From Sporodiniella umbellata (taxonomy: Eukaryota; Mucoromycota; Mucoromycetes; Mucorales; Rhizopodaceae), in the NCBI GenBank assembly GCA_025677835.1, contig JAIXMR010000021.1:124501-188500 (forward strand): DNA of 64,000 bases, in the 5' to 3' direction. Below are positions 12,579 through 24,684 of the stretch, piece by piece. The first letter of the stretch is position 1. The number at the start of each line of letters is the position of its first letter. Position numbers and translations under genes: made by a program. A model generated the notes under the pieces. The model made no database searches and was not told where the DNA came from. It saw only the letters and a program-made list of their open reading frames with translations.

Positions 12579-12642
12579 CATTTAAATTTTTCTGTTTTTG
12601 CTTTTTTTTTATTTTTCTTTTCTCTTTATTTTATAAGACACT
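12023..12642 (+). other. Coding-like segments between homopolymers, gene unresolved
   Basis: Between GRC3 and the zinc-finger gene, three stretches read like real protein on the plus strand but lie between long A/T runs. They are about 12107-12175 (EAKHAISKQGKWDKVWKEID), about 12366-12420 (QDFEHARQSDPCLVQQGFLK) and about 12466-12539 (AFFNVFQNDTLTDQRQRLAH). An acceptor-like TTTTATTTCAG precedes the first, but no good plus-strand donors are visible. On the minus strand a GTAAGTG donor follows an ATG reading MAGYVRAFAFDR at about 12540-12503, which is an alternative. I do not recognise the product. It could be a small spliced gene, a decayed one, or an extra 5' part of a neighbour. Confidence 0.3.
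12541..12578. repeat. Poly(T) run of about 38 nt
   Basis: A long T run immediately 5' of the C2H2 gene start, in a region with other A/T runs at 12019-12050, 12069-12089, 12241-12262, 12299-12322 and 12427-12448. Confidence 0.85.
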
Positions 12643-13501
<859 letters not shown>

Positions 13502-13853
13502 ACAAAAACAAAACAAAAACAAGAATCTATGCCCAACTATGATAATAATAATAATAACGATGATGATGATGATGATGGTAATTGTTAGGATGACGATAGT
13601 GATTACTATTGTTATTTAGTATGCCCGCTTTCTTTCACTTTCCCCCCCCCTTACACCTCCTCTTTTATGATTTATGCAAATAAATAATTTACAGCCTATC
13701 ACGTGACCTTTTCATTTGTCAATAAATTGGACTTTCAGGAGAGAAAAAAAGCCTGAGCGTGGATTATAAGTATCAATGAAAATGAGTGAGAAAAATCCTT
13801 GCGCTCTCTGCCCCCTCTCTTTTTTCTCTCTTTTTTTTTTTTTTTTTTTGGTA
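13502..13853. other. Intergenic with GAT/AAT microsatellites
   Basis: Holds AACAA repeats at about 13501-13525, then ATA/GAT trinucleotide repeats at about 13541-13577. An AATAAA at 13679 may serve the zinc-finger mRNA. The stretch 13776-13853 is open in the frame of the next gene through a poly-T tract and may be 5' leader or an extra exon. Confidence 0.6.
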
Positions 13854-14846
13854 ATGATTCAAGCAGAACGTCTCTGGATTCTTGCCCAGCAACTAAGGTT
13901 GGAAAAGGACCGCGAACAGTACAACAAGGTGATCAGCATGAAACACTCGATCGAGTCCCGACTGGAAGGGATCTATCTGGGTCAGGCCAGCTATCCACCG
14001 CGACAGCCTTCGAGGTGGAACTTGCATGATAACCAGCATCGTTTTTTAAAGCCCACAAGTAAGCGTGTACACAAAACTATTTATTGATTTCTTTCACCCC
14101 TTCTTTTTTTTTTTTTAAAAAAAAAGACACTCCCACTGATTTGGCCCAGAACATGAATCGCTACAGTCAATACAACGATGAGGACGACGATGATCTGTTG
14201 GATGCGCTGCCTACGATCGTTCATAAAGCAGTCAGGACAGACGCATCCATCATTCAACTCATCACGCCCCCCGCTTCTCCACACTCCCAAGATAGCTTTC
14301 TTAACCCTCTGCCGCCACTCGTGCATCTACAAAAGGTAGGGGAGAGACACACACATACACAGCAAAAGGCTGACAGTTCTCTTTCTCTAGAAAAGTCCAA
14401 GTCTCAAAGGCTTTTGGAAACGAAATCACAGGCTGGGCCCTTACGAGCTGATCCGATCCGATGCTGTCCCTCTTTGGCCCGCCTGTGACGGGGAATGGAT
14501 CAATGCGGTAGAAGAAGCAAAGAAACCGAAAATGATGCTCAGGCTTACGCTGGCCTTACCGGACGATTCTACCCCAAACGACCAGAGACGTTACGGATTC
14601 ACGTTTCAAAAGATACCACGTCATGATCACGTCAAGCTGGCCTTGGTTCCTGATTCTTTGGTCAAGGAGGCCTTGGTGCATTGGGTCGATCAAGGCACTC
14701 ATACTCTGGTAAAATACTCTCCTCTCTAGCTAACGCTCATACCCCTTCTTTTATAGCCTTCACTGACAAAAGCAGACAAGATTGTACGGTCCAAAAAGAA
14801 GATTTATATCGTTTATGACCTTTTACTCTTGTTAAAAAAAACCTAA
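13854..14846 (+). CDS. Uncharacterised protein, four exons
   Basis: Unknown function. Exons 13854-14058, 14127-14335, 14391-14708 and 14757-14846 join in phase to 273 aa. The N-terminal 65 residues are helical and rich in K/R/E/Q (start MIQAERLWILAQQLRLEK). An acidic patch DEDDDD and a Ser/Pro linker (TPPASPHSQDS) follow. The C-terminal half is more globular with several Trp residues (PLWPACDGEWINAVEEAKKP and onward). No family is recognised. The frame is also open upstream to an ATG at 13776 through poly-T (poly-Phe), which I consider less likely as coding. Its last 15 coding bases overlap the convergent HAD-like gene. Confidence 0.7.
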
Positions 14847-15811
14847 AGACTCGCATCCTTCTTGCTCAGCACCAAGCCCGTCAGTTTCTCCAGTGCTCTA
14901 ATCGCCACCTTAGACTGTCCCATCTTTACATCTAACCTTTTCCCACTCAATAAAAAAAAGGTCACTTTTTTTTTTTTTTTTTTTGGACTTACGTAGTGTC
15001 GTCATCCCTAACGCCCGGGCTGATCTCACATTCATGCCAATGTCATCCAGAAAGATCGCCTCCTGAGGCTTAATCCCCATCATCTCACATGCATAGAGAA
15101 ATAGCTTGGGATCCGGTTTTCTATGCAACCCATCAATCGATCGGACGCTACCGCTCTCTTTACCTTAACCCGACCACTCGGGACTCGATAAAATAATCAA
15201 ACAGAGGACGTAATCGAGCCACCGCCGCTGCCCCCATCCCTTCTGCCTCCTCCGCTTCAGGGAAATCGAAATTGTTGGTCAATGCCGCCACCTTGTACTT
15301 TCCACTCGCCTTGAGTCGCTCCAGGGCTGTCAACACCACAGGATCCACCCGTGCACTTTCTGCCATCATTGTCTTGAACAATTCTTTTCCATCCACCACC
15401 ACATCCGGGATCCACGCCATCGGTTTCTTGTTCTGCGCTAGATAACGTGCGTAATGCGCTTTGCATTTCTTATCCGAGAGTTGGTCTCCAAACGCTTGAT
15501 AGAAGCCATCCAGCTGTAGTTCCCCTCGTTCTAATCGCTTCACACACAGATTGAGTTCTCCCCTCTTACCCAACCTTTGACTTACTTGAAAAGCACCTTG
15601 TTCTCCTTGCGCCACACTACCCAAAAAAAAAAAAAAAAAAAAAAACATATGACATTGATATAGGTATTACTTTATCGTCTTGGTTGGATAATTACATGGC
15701 CACATTGATATAATTTCTAGGTAACCCATGTTTTTTTTCATAGGCATGAATCCCTGCCATAGGTGAACCCACACACACACCTCCTAAATCAAATATCACC
15801 GCTTGAATCAT
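14832..15811 (-). CDS. HAD-superfamily hydrolase (ACAD10/epoxide-hydrolase N-domain type)
   Basis: Probable phosphatase-like HAD hydrolase. Five exons, 15696-15811, 15586-15616, 15164-15537, 14993-15120 and 14832-14932, give 249 aa. HAD motifs appear in order: FDLGGV (Asp8 nucleophile, with Gly instead of the second Asp, as in related HAD-IA members), ALTNNF (motif II), GLRKPDPKLF (motif III Lys) and FLDDIGMNVRSA (motif IV). VAQGEQGAFQRLERGEL is typical of the sub-family joined to acyl-CoA dehydrogenases in animals. Here it stands alone. One exon is only 31 nt. In the last exon the correct frame runs past an apparent TAG to a TAA at 14832, so it overlaps the 3' coding end of the gene on the other strand. 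Confidence 0.87.
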
Positions 15812-16054
15812 CTTGTTCTCTATCCAAAAGAAAAAGAAAAAAATAAATTTCCACCCCCCCCACACACACACACACTCAATTCCCCCTGACAGATAGGTAT
15901 TCCCTAAATTAAAACACCGGTACGTGTCGGCGTTTGAAAATGTAGCGCGTGGTTTGGAAATCATGTGTATTTTTTGTTTTTTTTTGTTTTTTTTTTTTTT
16001 TTTTTTTTTTGATGTTGTCTAAACAAAAAGTAAATCTACAAGGGAATAAGATGT

Positions 16055-17212
16055 TTAACATTCAGGACATGTATGTTCTTGAAAATCGAAATAGAGAAGA
16101 TGGTCTGCAAGGGAAGTGAAGGGTACGATGGTATTACTGCAATAAGGGGTTTCGATATTTGAAGTACAGATTTGAACATGTTGTGCATCGGGTTGAATCC
16201 AGTATTCTACACCGGGATGCAAAAAACCAAAAGCCATGGGAGGTACATGAGGTACGATATCGCGTTTGTTGACAGTTCTCAAGACTGGGATGCCGGTTGA
16301 ATTCACATAGTAAGCAAACGCAGGGTTACCGACGCGTGGACCGCCCAAGAGATAAATCGAGAGGTTCTCTGCTGAAATGGTCGGTTCGCGTTGATAGAGA
16401 TCCAGGCCTGCCAAAAGTGCCTGTGCTGCCCCGAGGGAATGACCGAGCATGACCACCTTGTAATCAGGATAGGCGTAGACCTGACTTTGCAAGATCGGAT
16501 AGTAGTCATAGACTACCTGACCGTACGAAGAATAAAAACCCGTATGGACCATCGCTCCAGGTACCGGCGCATACTCTGTCAGCATAAACAACATGTCGGT
16601 CACCGCCCCTCGAAAAGAGGACGTACCACGAAAGACAAGATAAATCGCTTTTCGAGCATCGCTTCGCATCACATAGCCATGAGCGTCTGCTGCCGTAGAG
16701 TTGAACACACTGATCAGACTTCCGTCCGGTACCTGTGAAAGACATTCGGAACAATTCCAGTTTTTGCCACTGAGGACCGACGTACGATAGGCGGTCGAGG
16801 CAATGCCTGCATGGTACTTTAGGTTATTGATCTGTTCTGCTGTTGCTCCCCGGATATAATCCGGCACCACTTCTGAATTCTCCATTGACACCACAATCGA
16901 TGGCGCGTCATTGGGAACATCCAACGTCATCCCACCTGCTGTCGTAGGCTCGGCCGCTGGCTCGGCACGCGCTAGAAATGTCATATTACCCCCATGAGAA
17001 CTATACCAAGCCTTGTTGCTTTCCATATTACGCGTTTCCGAATTCGAATCCACACCACGCACTTCCGCCGCAGGTAAACATCGACTCGAAATCAACGGTG
17101 GAAACTCAAACCTGTCTACCTTGCCCTCTCCTACCGGTATTGACTCTAATCCCATCCATACTATCAATAGATACAAACTCGCATGGATCGTAACCGTTTG
17201 AAACCATTTCAT
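16055..17212 (-). CDS. Secreted class 3 triacylglycerol lipase
   Basis: Extracellular alpha/beta-hydrolase lipase of the Rhizomucor/Rhizopus lipase family. A single uninterrupted frame of 385 aa. The first 20-25 residues are a basic then hydrophobic signal peptide, followed by a propeptide-like Ser/Ala/Pro-rich stretch. The catalytic triad is visible: Ser259 in GHSLGAAQAL, Asp318 in NKRDIVPHVPP and His371 in LADHLLYF. The oxyanion-hole segment is YLVFRGTSS. Six Cys are spaced for disulfides (NCSEC, QICTSN, PYCSN and the terminal CPEC). It lacks introns, unlike almost all neighbours, and has GC-rich codons. Substrate preference is not readable from sequence. Confidence 0.93.
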   Translation of the reverse strand: MKWFQTVTIHASLYLLIVWMGLESIPVGEGKVDRFEFPPLISSRCLPAAEVRGVDSNSETRNMESNKAWYSSHGGNMTFLARAEPAAEPTTAGGMTLDVPNDAPSIVVSMENSEVVPDYIRGATAEQINNLKYHAGIASTAYRTSVLSGKNWNCSECLSQVPDGSLISVFNSTAADAHGYVMRSDARKAIYLVFRGTSSFRGAVTDMLFMLTEYAPVPGAMVHTGFYSSYGQVVYDYYPILQSQVYAYPDYKVVMLGHSLGAAQALLAGLDLYQREPTISAENLSIYLLGGPRVGNPAFAYYVNSTGIPVLRTVNKRDIVPHVPPMAFGFLHPGVEYWIQPDAQHVQICTSNIETPYCSNTIVPFTSLADHLLYFDFQEHTCPEC

Positions 17213-18859
17213 TTTTTTTTTTTTTTTTTTTTACCCAAAAAAAAAAAAAAAAAAAAAAAAAAGAAAATAAACCAACATGTTGATATTTATACCAAAAAAA
17301 AAAAAAAAAAAATAATAATAAGGTATCCCCTCCCCCTCCCCCCTCAAGTCTACTTGAAAAAAAAAAAAAATCAAGAGAGAAATAGATCTTTGGGTTATTA
17401 TGATTGCTGCTGTTGTGATTGCTCTTAATAGTATTGAACTTTTAAAAGTTTTTCAGGAGGATTCCCCTTGTTTTGGATGGCAACATTTTAGGTCTTTGCT
17501 TCTTTAGGGAAACTTTTAGGTCTTACCTACCCGGATCGGTCCAAAAAAAGATACAACTACACAAAAAACAACCGTTTTAAAAACGCCATTCATTCGTATC
17601 TAAACTTCTTTTTTTTTTTTTTTTTTTTTTTTTTTCAAAAAAAGAAAATACAAAACACTTGGGCTTGAAATTAAATAAAGTTTATTATTCTAACCAAGAA
17701 TGACCTTTTTTTTTTTTTTTTTTTTTTTTTTGAAATAAAACGATATGAAATTCAGTCTTTTATGATGGTTGTTGCGCACGAGAAAGAAGAATGACAACCT
17801 AAATTCCTTTTTGTCAACCGTACTACGAGTTTTATAAGGGAGAGTCCAAAGGGGGGGGAGTGACAAAGATCTCTCATCTCTAAAAAAAAAAAAGGTCAAA
17901 GCACCTTAAAAAGAAGGTCGTACCTGCCCTAGACCATAAAACAAACACCAGTCTGTAAGACCTCATAGACATACGTGTGCCATTGAGCACAGCCCTATCT
18001 TTTTCTTTGTCTATTCCGCCTTTGGTTGAATTGGGGAGGCTATCTTGTACATAGATGTCTAGTATCGTCTAGGAAAGTCTGTGGGTCTTTTAATAAAAGC
18101 TTGAATTCCAAAAAAAACCTGTTGATTTAAACTGGCTCAACCGTGTTCATACCAAACAACAATGGATATGTAAAATCAGTTCAGTTCAATCCGATCCAAG
18201 CGACCTTTTCTTATCCTTTCTCTTTTGAGCATAGAAACCCAGAGCAATGGAAAACTTGGTCCAACGCAAGTGTTGAAAATAACACAGAAAGTCATGCAAC
18301 GATTGAGTTCAGTAAAGGTTAATGTTATTATTATTATTATTATTTTTCTTTGTTTTTAATAAAAAGAAAGCGAGTATTTACTAAGCTTAATTACAACTGT
18401 CTGTTGTGCTCATGTACTTCTCCTTGTCCAAAGAAAAAAGAAACGTTTACATAACAAAAGAAAGAGGAGGAGAGGGGTGAGGGGAAAGATGACATACACT
18501 ATTAATTTAATTGCCATATGGCAGAACAAAACATAATTAAAAAATAAGAAACGAATCACTGACGTTTAAGGTGGTGTTGGTGAAACTTTCAACACCACGA
18601 CCTTTTGTAATCTATATCAAACCTATAACCCTATTCTACTCTTATAGTCAGTCTTGTTTACTCGTAGCTTTTTTCTACACGTTCCTAATAAAGCGTGCAT
18701 ACCGTTTTTATTGTTATTATTATTATTATTATCATTATTATCATGATTATTGTTCAAACATCTGAAAGTCAATCGATAAGTAAAAGGGGTACGCGGTCGT
18801 ATTATAAAATAAACATAATGAACAGACTGTAAACAATCTGTTGGATTTTTTCATAATAA

Positions 18860-18902
<43 letters not shown>

Positions 18903-19223
18903 ATTGAATAGAGAAGGGTAATTAGAAGAAGAGGAGAGAAAGAGAATCTAAAAAAAAAATGACTTGGGAAAAGTTACTTTAGTATTCTTTTTTAGAATTC
19001 TGATGACTTGTGAATGACATAAAGGGATTTAGAAGCAAAGGGAATCCATGGTACAACTTTGTTGTGTAGAGCTTTTTAAAGTCGAATGGCATTTCGGAGA
19101 AAAGAAAATCCAGAGAGTTTTTTTGCGCCCGTTTTAATTTTTTTTTTCTTCGATTCCCCTTGAGGGGGCGGGTATTGTCGAGTGTGAAAGAAAGCATATT
19201 AATTGAACAATAAAGAGTGAACC

Positions 19224-19254
<31 letters not shown>

Positions 19255-20622
19255 AGGAGCAGATGACTGTAGCGACTTAACGAAAGGAGTAACCAAACCA
19301 AAAAAAAAAAAAAAAAAAAAAAAAGATCCTCTTGGTGCTCTTATTGGCTCAAAAAAGTACAAGAGAGAAGTCATACTTGGTGAGATTCAAATATTGTCAA
19401 GCTTCGAATAAGAGCGGCTACAGTTAGTATAGAAAGCTTATCGAAGAAAACAAAATGCGTCGGAATGGATAAAACATTTCATTTTTAAAGGATAAAAAAA
19501 GGTAAAAGTTTTTCCTCTGCATGACAACACAACACGATCTATCGACTACTGCGAGCTGTTACGATAATGACACAATAGCTGTGCGATTTTGAAATCCATT
19601 TCATTTTGAATGTACAGGAAGACAGTCTCTGCTCTCTCCAACCCCTTGTTTTTTTCTTTGGTCTCTTTCAAAGATCAAGCAACAAACGCTCTGGACCAAA
19701 TGACAAAATAGTTATTAATTAAAAGAGAAAGCACGCTTTCTGGTATGTCTCAAAACAGGTCTTGAGCACAGCAAAGCTCAGCGAAACGATAAATTTGTGC
19801 GTTTACATCTTGGCCAATCAACGCGAGCCTAATTCTTTTCCACATGTATTTGTATATTTCAAAACAAAGATGCATTTTGTTTAACAGAAAAACCTATTTT
19901 TTTTTAAAGCGGCTACCTCAAGAATTCTTTCAGCCCACTTGCGCATTCTAAGCCGTTGCATTAAAAATAGATAGTTACACGGGATTTTTACCAATCATGG
20001 TAAAAACAATCACACTTTTTTTTTTTTTTTTTATCTCTCAAGGCGTACTCATATCATAACGAGTTTTCTCTAACCCCCTCTCTCCCTTTGACTTTTTTTT
20101 TTTTTTTTTAAACGCATACATATAAAATAATCATAAAGCCGAGGAAAAAGACCTTAAGATAGAATTAAATAAACGCGCGAATTGAATATAGAAAGACGCT
20201 TTCCGAAAAAGAAATATAGAAAAAAAAAAAAAAGCCCAGGTTCTATTATAAGCCAAAATGATGCACAGTCCATCAACAATATTAAAAATAAAAAAAAGGC
20301 TATAGAGTGTCTTGTCTATTAATTAAAGAGTTCTTTATTAAACAAAAAAAAAAAAAACAAAAAAAGAGGGTAGAGGATAAATAATAGTAATAAATAACAA
20401 TAATAAGAAGCCAAGTGACAAAAAGTCAAAGAGAAAATATACAAAGATTAAAATAAATAAAAAAGAACGGCACATGATAAAACCAGAGGATATATCAATG
20501 TTAAATAACAATAATAAGCAGGGGGAGAGCTGCGGTCTCTATTTACAATACGGCCCAGGAGATGTATAGATATATCCAAACTCTTAATATCTCCCCTTTT
20601 GTATGTGTGTATGTGATTGACA
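17213..20622. other. 3.4-kb intergenic region
   Basis: No credible gene. It contains many A/T homopolymers (17219-17232, 17239-17262, 17294-17310, 17611-17635, 17707-17731, 19223-19250, 19301-19324), a (TA)n tract at 18869-18895 and ATT/TTA repeats near 18326-18343 and 18711-18730. Frames in it encode poly-K or poly-F only. Confidence 0.7.
18869..18895. repeat. (TA)n microsatellite
   Basis: Uninterrupted TA dinucleotides in the intergenic region, extended by imperfect TATATACA/TATGTATA units on both sides. Confidence 0.9.
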
Positions 20623-20961
20623 TTAAGCAGCGCAACGTGGAGTTAAACTCAAACGCACTGTTCTTTGGGGTTGGCCGAAGATTAACATTTCCAATGTCTT
20701 TGCTTTAGGCGAAGGCCGTCTGATGTTTTCTTCGGATTCCATAGCACAGTCCAGAGAACCGAGAGAAGATTGTGAAGAGGTACGACGTTTCCAAAAGAAA
20801 GAGCGCGTGTGACTTTGCATCGATGGACATCTCTTGCTACTTTCCATACTGCTCCGGGTTTGCTCTACACTGGATGTTCTTCGTGCTTGACTACAGGTGG
20901 CGGTGATGTTTAAAAATATTTTTTCATCTTCGCTTAAATAAGGAATATGGGAAAGAGCCAT
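20623..20961 (-). CDS. Small Ser/Arg-rich hypothetical protein
   Basis: A 112-aa single-exon frame starting MALSHIPYLSEDEKIFLN. It is rich in Ser, Arg and Glu (several RRTSS, RSF and SSL stretches) and looks disordered and potentially phosphorylated after residue 20. No domain is recognised. In favour of a real gene are balanced codon use and absence of homopolymers across 340 bp in an otherwise AT-rich, homopolymer-laden stretch. Against it, there is no homology or splice evidence. Confidence 0.5.
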   Translation of the reverse strand: MALSHIPYLSEDEKIFLNITATCSQARRTSSVEQTRSSMESSKRCPSMQSHTRSFFWKRRTSSQSSLGSLDCAMESEENIRRPSPKAKTLEMLIFGQPQRTVRLSLTPRCAA

Positions 20962-21153
20962 TGAATATAAAACTAAAGAAATATAGAAAGAAGGAATATA
21001 GAAAAAGAAAAAAAAATAGAAGAAGAAAAAAGCACAGCCCTATTTATATGAAACAAGAAAAAAAAAAAAAAAAGGTATAGCGTGCATAAAAGCTTTTATT
21101 ACCGTTGAAAATCCAAACACAAACAAAAGACGCCCAAAGCCCGTTTCTTATAG

Positions 21154-21194
<41 letters not shown>

Positions 21195-21942
21195 GTTTTT
21201 TTCTTGCCTCTCTTCTGTTCTCCTTTGAACCCCCTTACCTTCCCCTTCTTTCTATTTCTCTCTATTTTTAAGCCCCTTTTTTATTTCCTCTGTGACAAAA
21301 AAATAGATGCTTTTTTTAGCAACTCCCCTTTGTTAATATACTTTGCTCTCCCTTCTCTTGTGTTGCTCTATAAGAAAAATAGAGTTATATTGGCTTATAA
21401 TAAAATGGGAATTCTTTTTTAGCGTTTCTTTTGTAGCTTGTGTAGCCTGTACTCATAGGGTCCACCGAGATATAAACAAAACCGGGGAATTAATTTAGAA
21501 CAATGGAAAAATGAAGATCTTTTTCTCTGTTTCATAAAACAATACGTTGACCAATCATACTCTACAGTATCGTATGGATGAAAGATGATAGTGTATGTAG
21601 TGTAACCCAGCATTGTTTATCGTTCAAAAGAATGCACTCTCACCATCGCTTTCAATGCGACAGATAAAAATTATTAAATATATATATATTTTTTTTTATT
21701 AAGTAAACAAGTAAATTAAAATATAAAAAATAAAAATCGAGTGAGATTAAAAACGAGCACATTGACAATTAGAATAACAATAAGTACCAGGTCCTATAAT
21801 TTGATATGAATACTTTTGTTCGTGAAATTGTGAATACTAAAGTTATTTACCATATCTGAAAGTACAGTCCGAGTTACTACGACTATAAAACGATGAGTAA
21901 AACATCTAAAAAAAAAAAAAAAAAAAAAGAGGAGGGGCTATC
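20962..21942. other. Intergenic with (CT)17 tract
   Basis: AT-rich spacer. A CT microsatellite occupies 21157-21190, and a pyrimidine-rich stretch continues to about 21300. Small frames in it are low complexity. It has an A-run at 21908-21928 next to the following gene's stop. Confidence 0.7.
21157..21190. repeat. (CT)17 microsatellite
   Basis: 34 nt of uninterrupted CT repeats upstream of the 20961 start on the opposite strand, where it reads as GA; a GA/CT tract of this kind can be a promoter element, but that is inference. Confidence 0.9.
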
Positions 21943-22251
21943 TTACCAGTTACAACGCCCGGAACCATATGTTCTTCTTGTCAATCCGGCAGCCAAACCT
22001 ACGACAAGACCAATGATGATACAACAACAAATAACGGAACAGAACCTTCGCATCAGACCAAGACGTCTGTTTTGTGGTGGTGCATAAAACTGCTGGAACC
22101 GTTGACCCATGGCGTTTCCTTGAGGCGGTTGTGTTGGAGGTGGTGCATAGTTGGCATTTTCTGGTGGTGCAGGTGGTGGTTCATAGTAAGTTTGGCCGGC
22201 ATTTCCGCCTTGTTGATACGCAGGGGGAGGTGGTTGTGTATTGTTGTTCAT
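21943..22251 (-). CDS. Small Pro-rich single-pass membrane protein
   Basis: 102 aa, type unknown. Residues 1-60 are rich in Pro, Gln, Asn and Tyr and contain PPPPAY, a PPxY motif of the kind bound by WW domains of Nedd4/Rsp5 ubiquitin ligases, and repeated YxPPP units. One hydrophobic segment (about 71-92, CSVICCCIIIGLVVGLAAGL) with a Cys cluster suggests a palmitoylated transmembrane helix. A short basic tail follows. The tail codons ACTG|GTAAGATAG resemble a donor, and a T-tract acceptor lies downstream at about 21907. If spliced there, the next codon becomes TGA, so the protein ends at the same place either way. Confidence 0.65.
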   Translation of the reverse strand: MNNNTQPPPPAYQQGGNAGQTYYEPPPAPPENANYAPPPTQPPQGNAMGQRFQQFYAPPQNRRLGLMRRFCSVICCCIIIGLVVGLAAGLTRRTYGSGRCNW

Positions 22252-22690
22252 TTAGGACTGATTCAAATTAGTCTTGGAGACAATCCTTACTTTGTTATGT
22301 TTACCTCTTTTACAGAAAGAAAAATAGGTCTAAAAGAAGAGAATCAAAAAGAAAAAAGAGAAACAATCTCTTAAACGGATTTATTTCAGTAAATCAAATG
22401 AAGCCTTGCATAGATTGAAAAAAGAAATAAAAAATAAAGCAAAACAATGATATCATAATGAGCCTCTTGCTACTTTAGTACTTCTCTCAACAGCTGCTTA
22501 GCGAATTTCACAATCAAACCCCTTCCCTCTCTCTCGTCCCCCGCACCCCTCAAAATCCTATATAAAATTCAAAACCAAGCGGGTGTTGAAATGCTCAAGG
22601 TTCTATCTATGGCGTTGCCATCTCTTATACAAACAACAGATCGATCATAATAAAGGATTTTTGTTTGCCCCAAAGCGTCTCTTTAGCTAG

Positions 22691-22722
<32 letters not shown>

Positions 22723-24684
22723 ATTTCTCACCAGAAATAACAGATCAGCTTATAGAGTACATGACATACACATTACAGTTTCAGTCTATCATCGGCTACA
22801 AGGAAAACCAGAGATTTTCTTTTTTCGACATTCAATCGTTTATATAAACAAGATAAATGTACATTTGCTTGTATGTGTAAATATTCGTTCATTTTAGAAT
22901 AAAAAGAAATCTATCCCAGATAGAGACGATACTCTTTCCCTCTCAGTATTCCAAAACCCTTAGACTTTTCTTTGTTTCCAAGCAAAAACACGTTCTCTTT
23001 TATTTAAAACAAACACACATCTATCCACACGAACCTTTTTATACGCCATAGAGAATCGGCTCTTTGCTTTTTGAGTACGCACGTTTTTTGTTGATCCCCT
23101 TTCTTTTTAATATGCTCTGACAGTAACACTGTTCTCACCTCGTGTTACACACAAGTACCATCATTTTGACAGTCATTACTTTGGATTGAATCACAAGCAC
23201 AATCAGAGCAAGAAAAAAGACCTTCTCTTGCAGATGGGATTTTATGTATATATATATATATATCAGCATTTGGTAATCAAAGAAACTACTTAAAAAAAAA
23301 AAAAAAGACGTGCGTCTTGTACCCAAAGGGTCTATCCTACCTTTGTTTTTGTAATAAAAACACAGTAACAACGGAGAGAAAAGAGCAGAAAGAAATTTTT
23401 TTTTTCTTTTTTTGGCTTGAGCAATAATAGTTTGTAATAAAAAAAGCTTTCGCATTCCAAGCTTTGTTTTTTTTTTTTTTTTTTTTTGATAAATACATAG
23501 TAACGAACATGCCAAGTTGAATTTTGAGAAGCCCTTGTTTTTTGATTTATTCTGGTCTGCCTTAAAAGAAAGGAAGTTGATGAAAAGGACTGCTGTTTTC
23601 AAAAGGAGCAGTCCTTTTATTCTGAATAACACGAAAAAATTTTTTTTTTTTTTTTCAAACGCTCAAAAGAATAAATAGAGCATGTTCTTTCTGTTAATTC
23701 GACTTTTCTATTTTATTTTATTTTATTTTACGCCTAAACTATAGTTTAAAAGCATAAAGAGTATTGGTAAGTTCATACGAATAGGTATTTGTTGTTGTCA
23801 AAGGATGAAACAGGCATTTGACTTTAGCGTTGTAATGACGAAAAACACCTAGCTACCTAAATTAACCGCTGAAATAACAACAACAAATACTTGTTACCAA
23901 AAATTCAGTGTATTAATTTTTCCCTTTTTACTATCTTTTAGAAAGCTACATAACTTATTGGTCTTTGATCCTCTTTATTCTTTTTAATAAATGTTTTTGT
24001 TCATGACTCTAAACACCGTACCCTTTTGTTTTGTTTGTCTCTTATAAGCTTACAGTATCAGACTGATCCTTAGACTGTGCTAGGCAAACACATGTACATC
24101 TTTTTTAGCCCTACATCGCGTGATGGTGTTGTTAAAAGAAACGTACTTCATTGCCCTCTCTACTCGATACAGACAATTGCCTGAATCGCAACACCTGTGA
24201 AGCGAGTCATAAGTATTCTCGGCCTAAACCAATCAATGAGCTTTGCTTTTGAAATTTCTTGTGAGTGTGTATGTGCGTGTGTGTAATGCTTGGTTTTTTT
24301 TAATTCCCTTTCGTAATTTTCAATTTTTTCTTTTAATTTTTTCTCTTTTTTCACATCTCGTCTCAAAAACAGGTTCGTGTTTAATTTTTTTGCATCTCAC
24401 AGGAAACATTGCAAGAGGTTGTTTTTTTTTTTGTTTTGATGTTGAACAAGGGATTGGTTAGAGAAAGAACAGAACGCCAAAACTATACGTGGACATCGTC
24501 TCGTTCATCATAACAAAGTACAAGCCACAATCGGTTTTTTTTTTTGGTTTTTTTGCTTTCAACAACTCAAAACCAAAAAAAAAAAAAAACAACCCATTTT
24601 AAATGACACCTGTTCGCCTGCCTTTATACGCGCCTTTCTTCTACAGCTCATTTACTCTTCTTTTTTTTTTTTGGTATAGAAAAC
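22252..24684. other. 2.4-kb intergenic region with hairpin
   Basis: No credible gene. It has A/T runs (22690-22715, 23466-23487), a short (TA)n at about 23247-23262, TTTTA repeats at about 23712-23730, and a strong inverted repeat at 23583-23618 (listed separately). TG/GT repeats occur at about 24263-24282. Confidence 0.7.
23583..23618. repeat. Perfect 12-bp inverted repeat (hairpin)
   Basis: Arms AAAAGGACTGCT (23583-23594) and AGCAGTCCTTTT (23607-23618) are perfectly complementary around a 12-nt spacer that is itself nearly palindromic. It could fold as RNA or form a cruciform. No gene is adjacent within several hundred bases. Confidence 0.85.

Noticed and set aside
23135..23632. 165-codon minus-strand frame
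   Set aside because: Dominated by poly-Lys and poly-Phe from homopolymers and includes the hairpin; chance frame.
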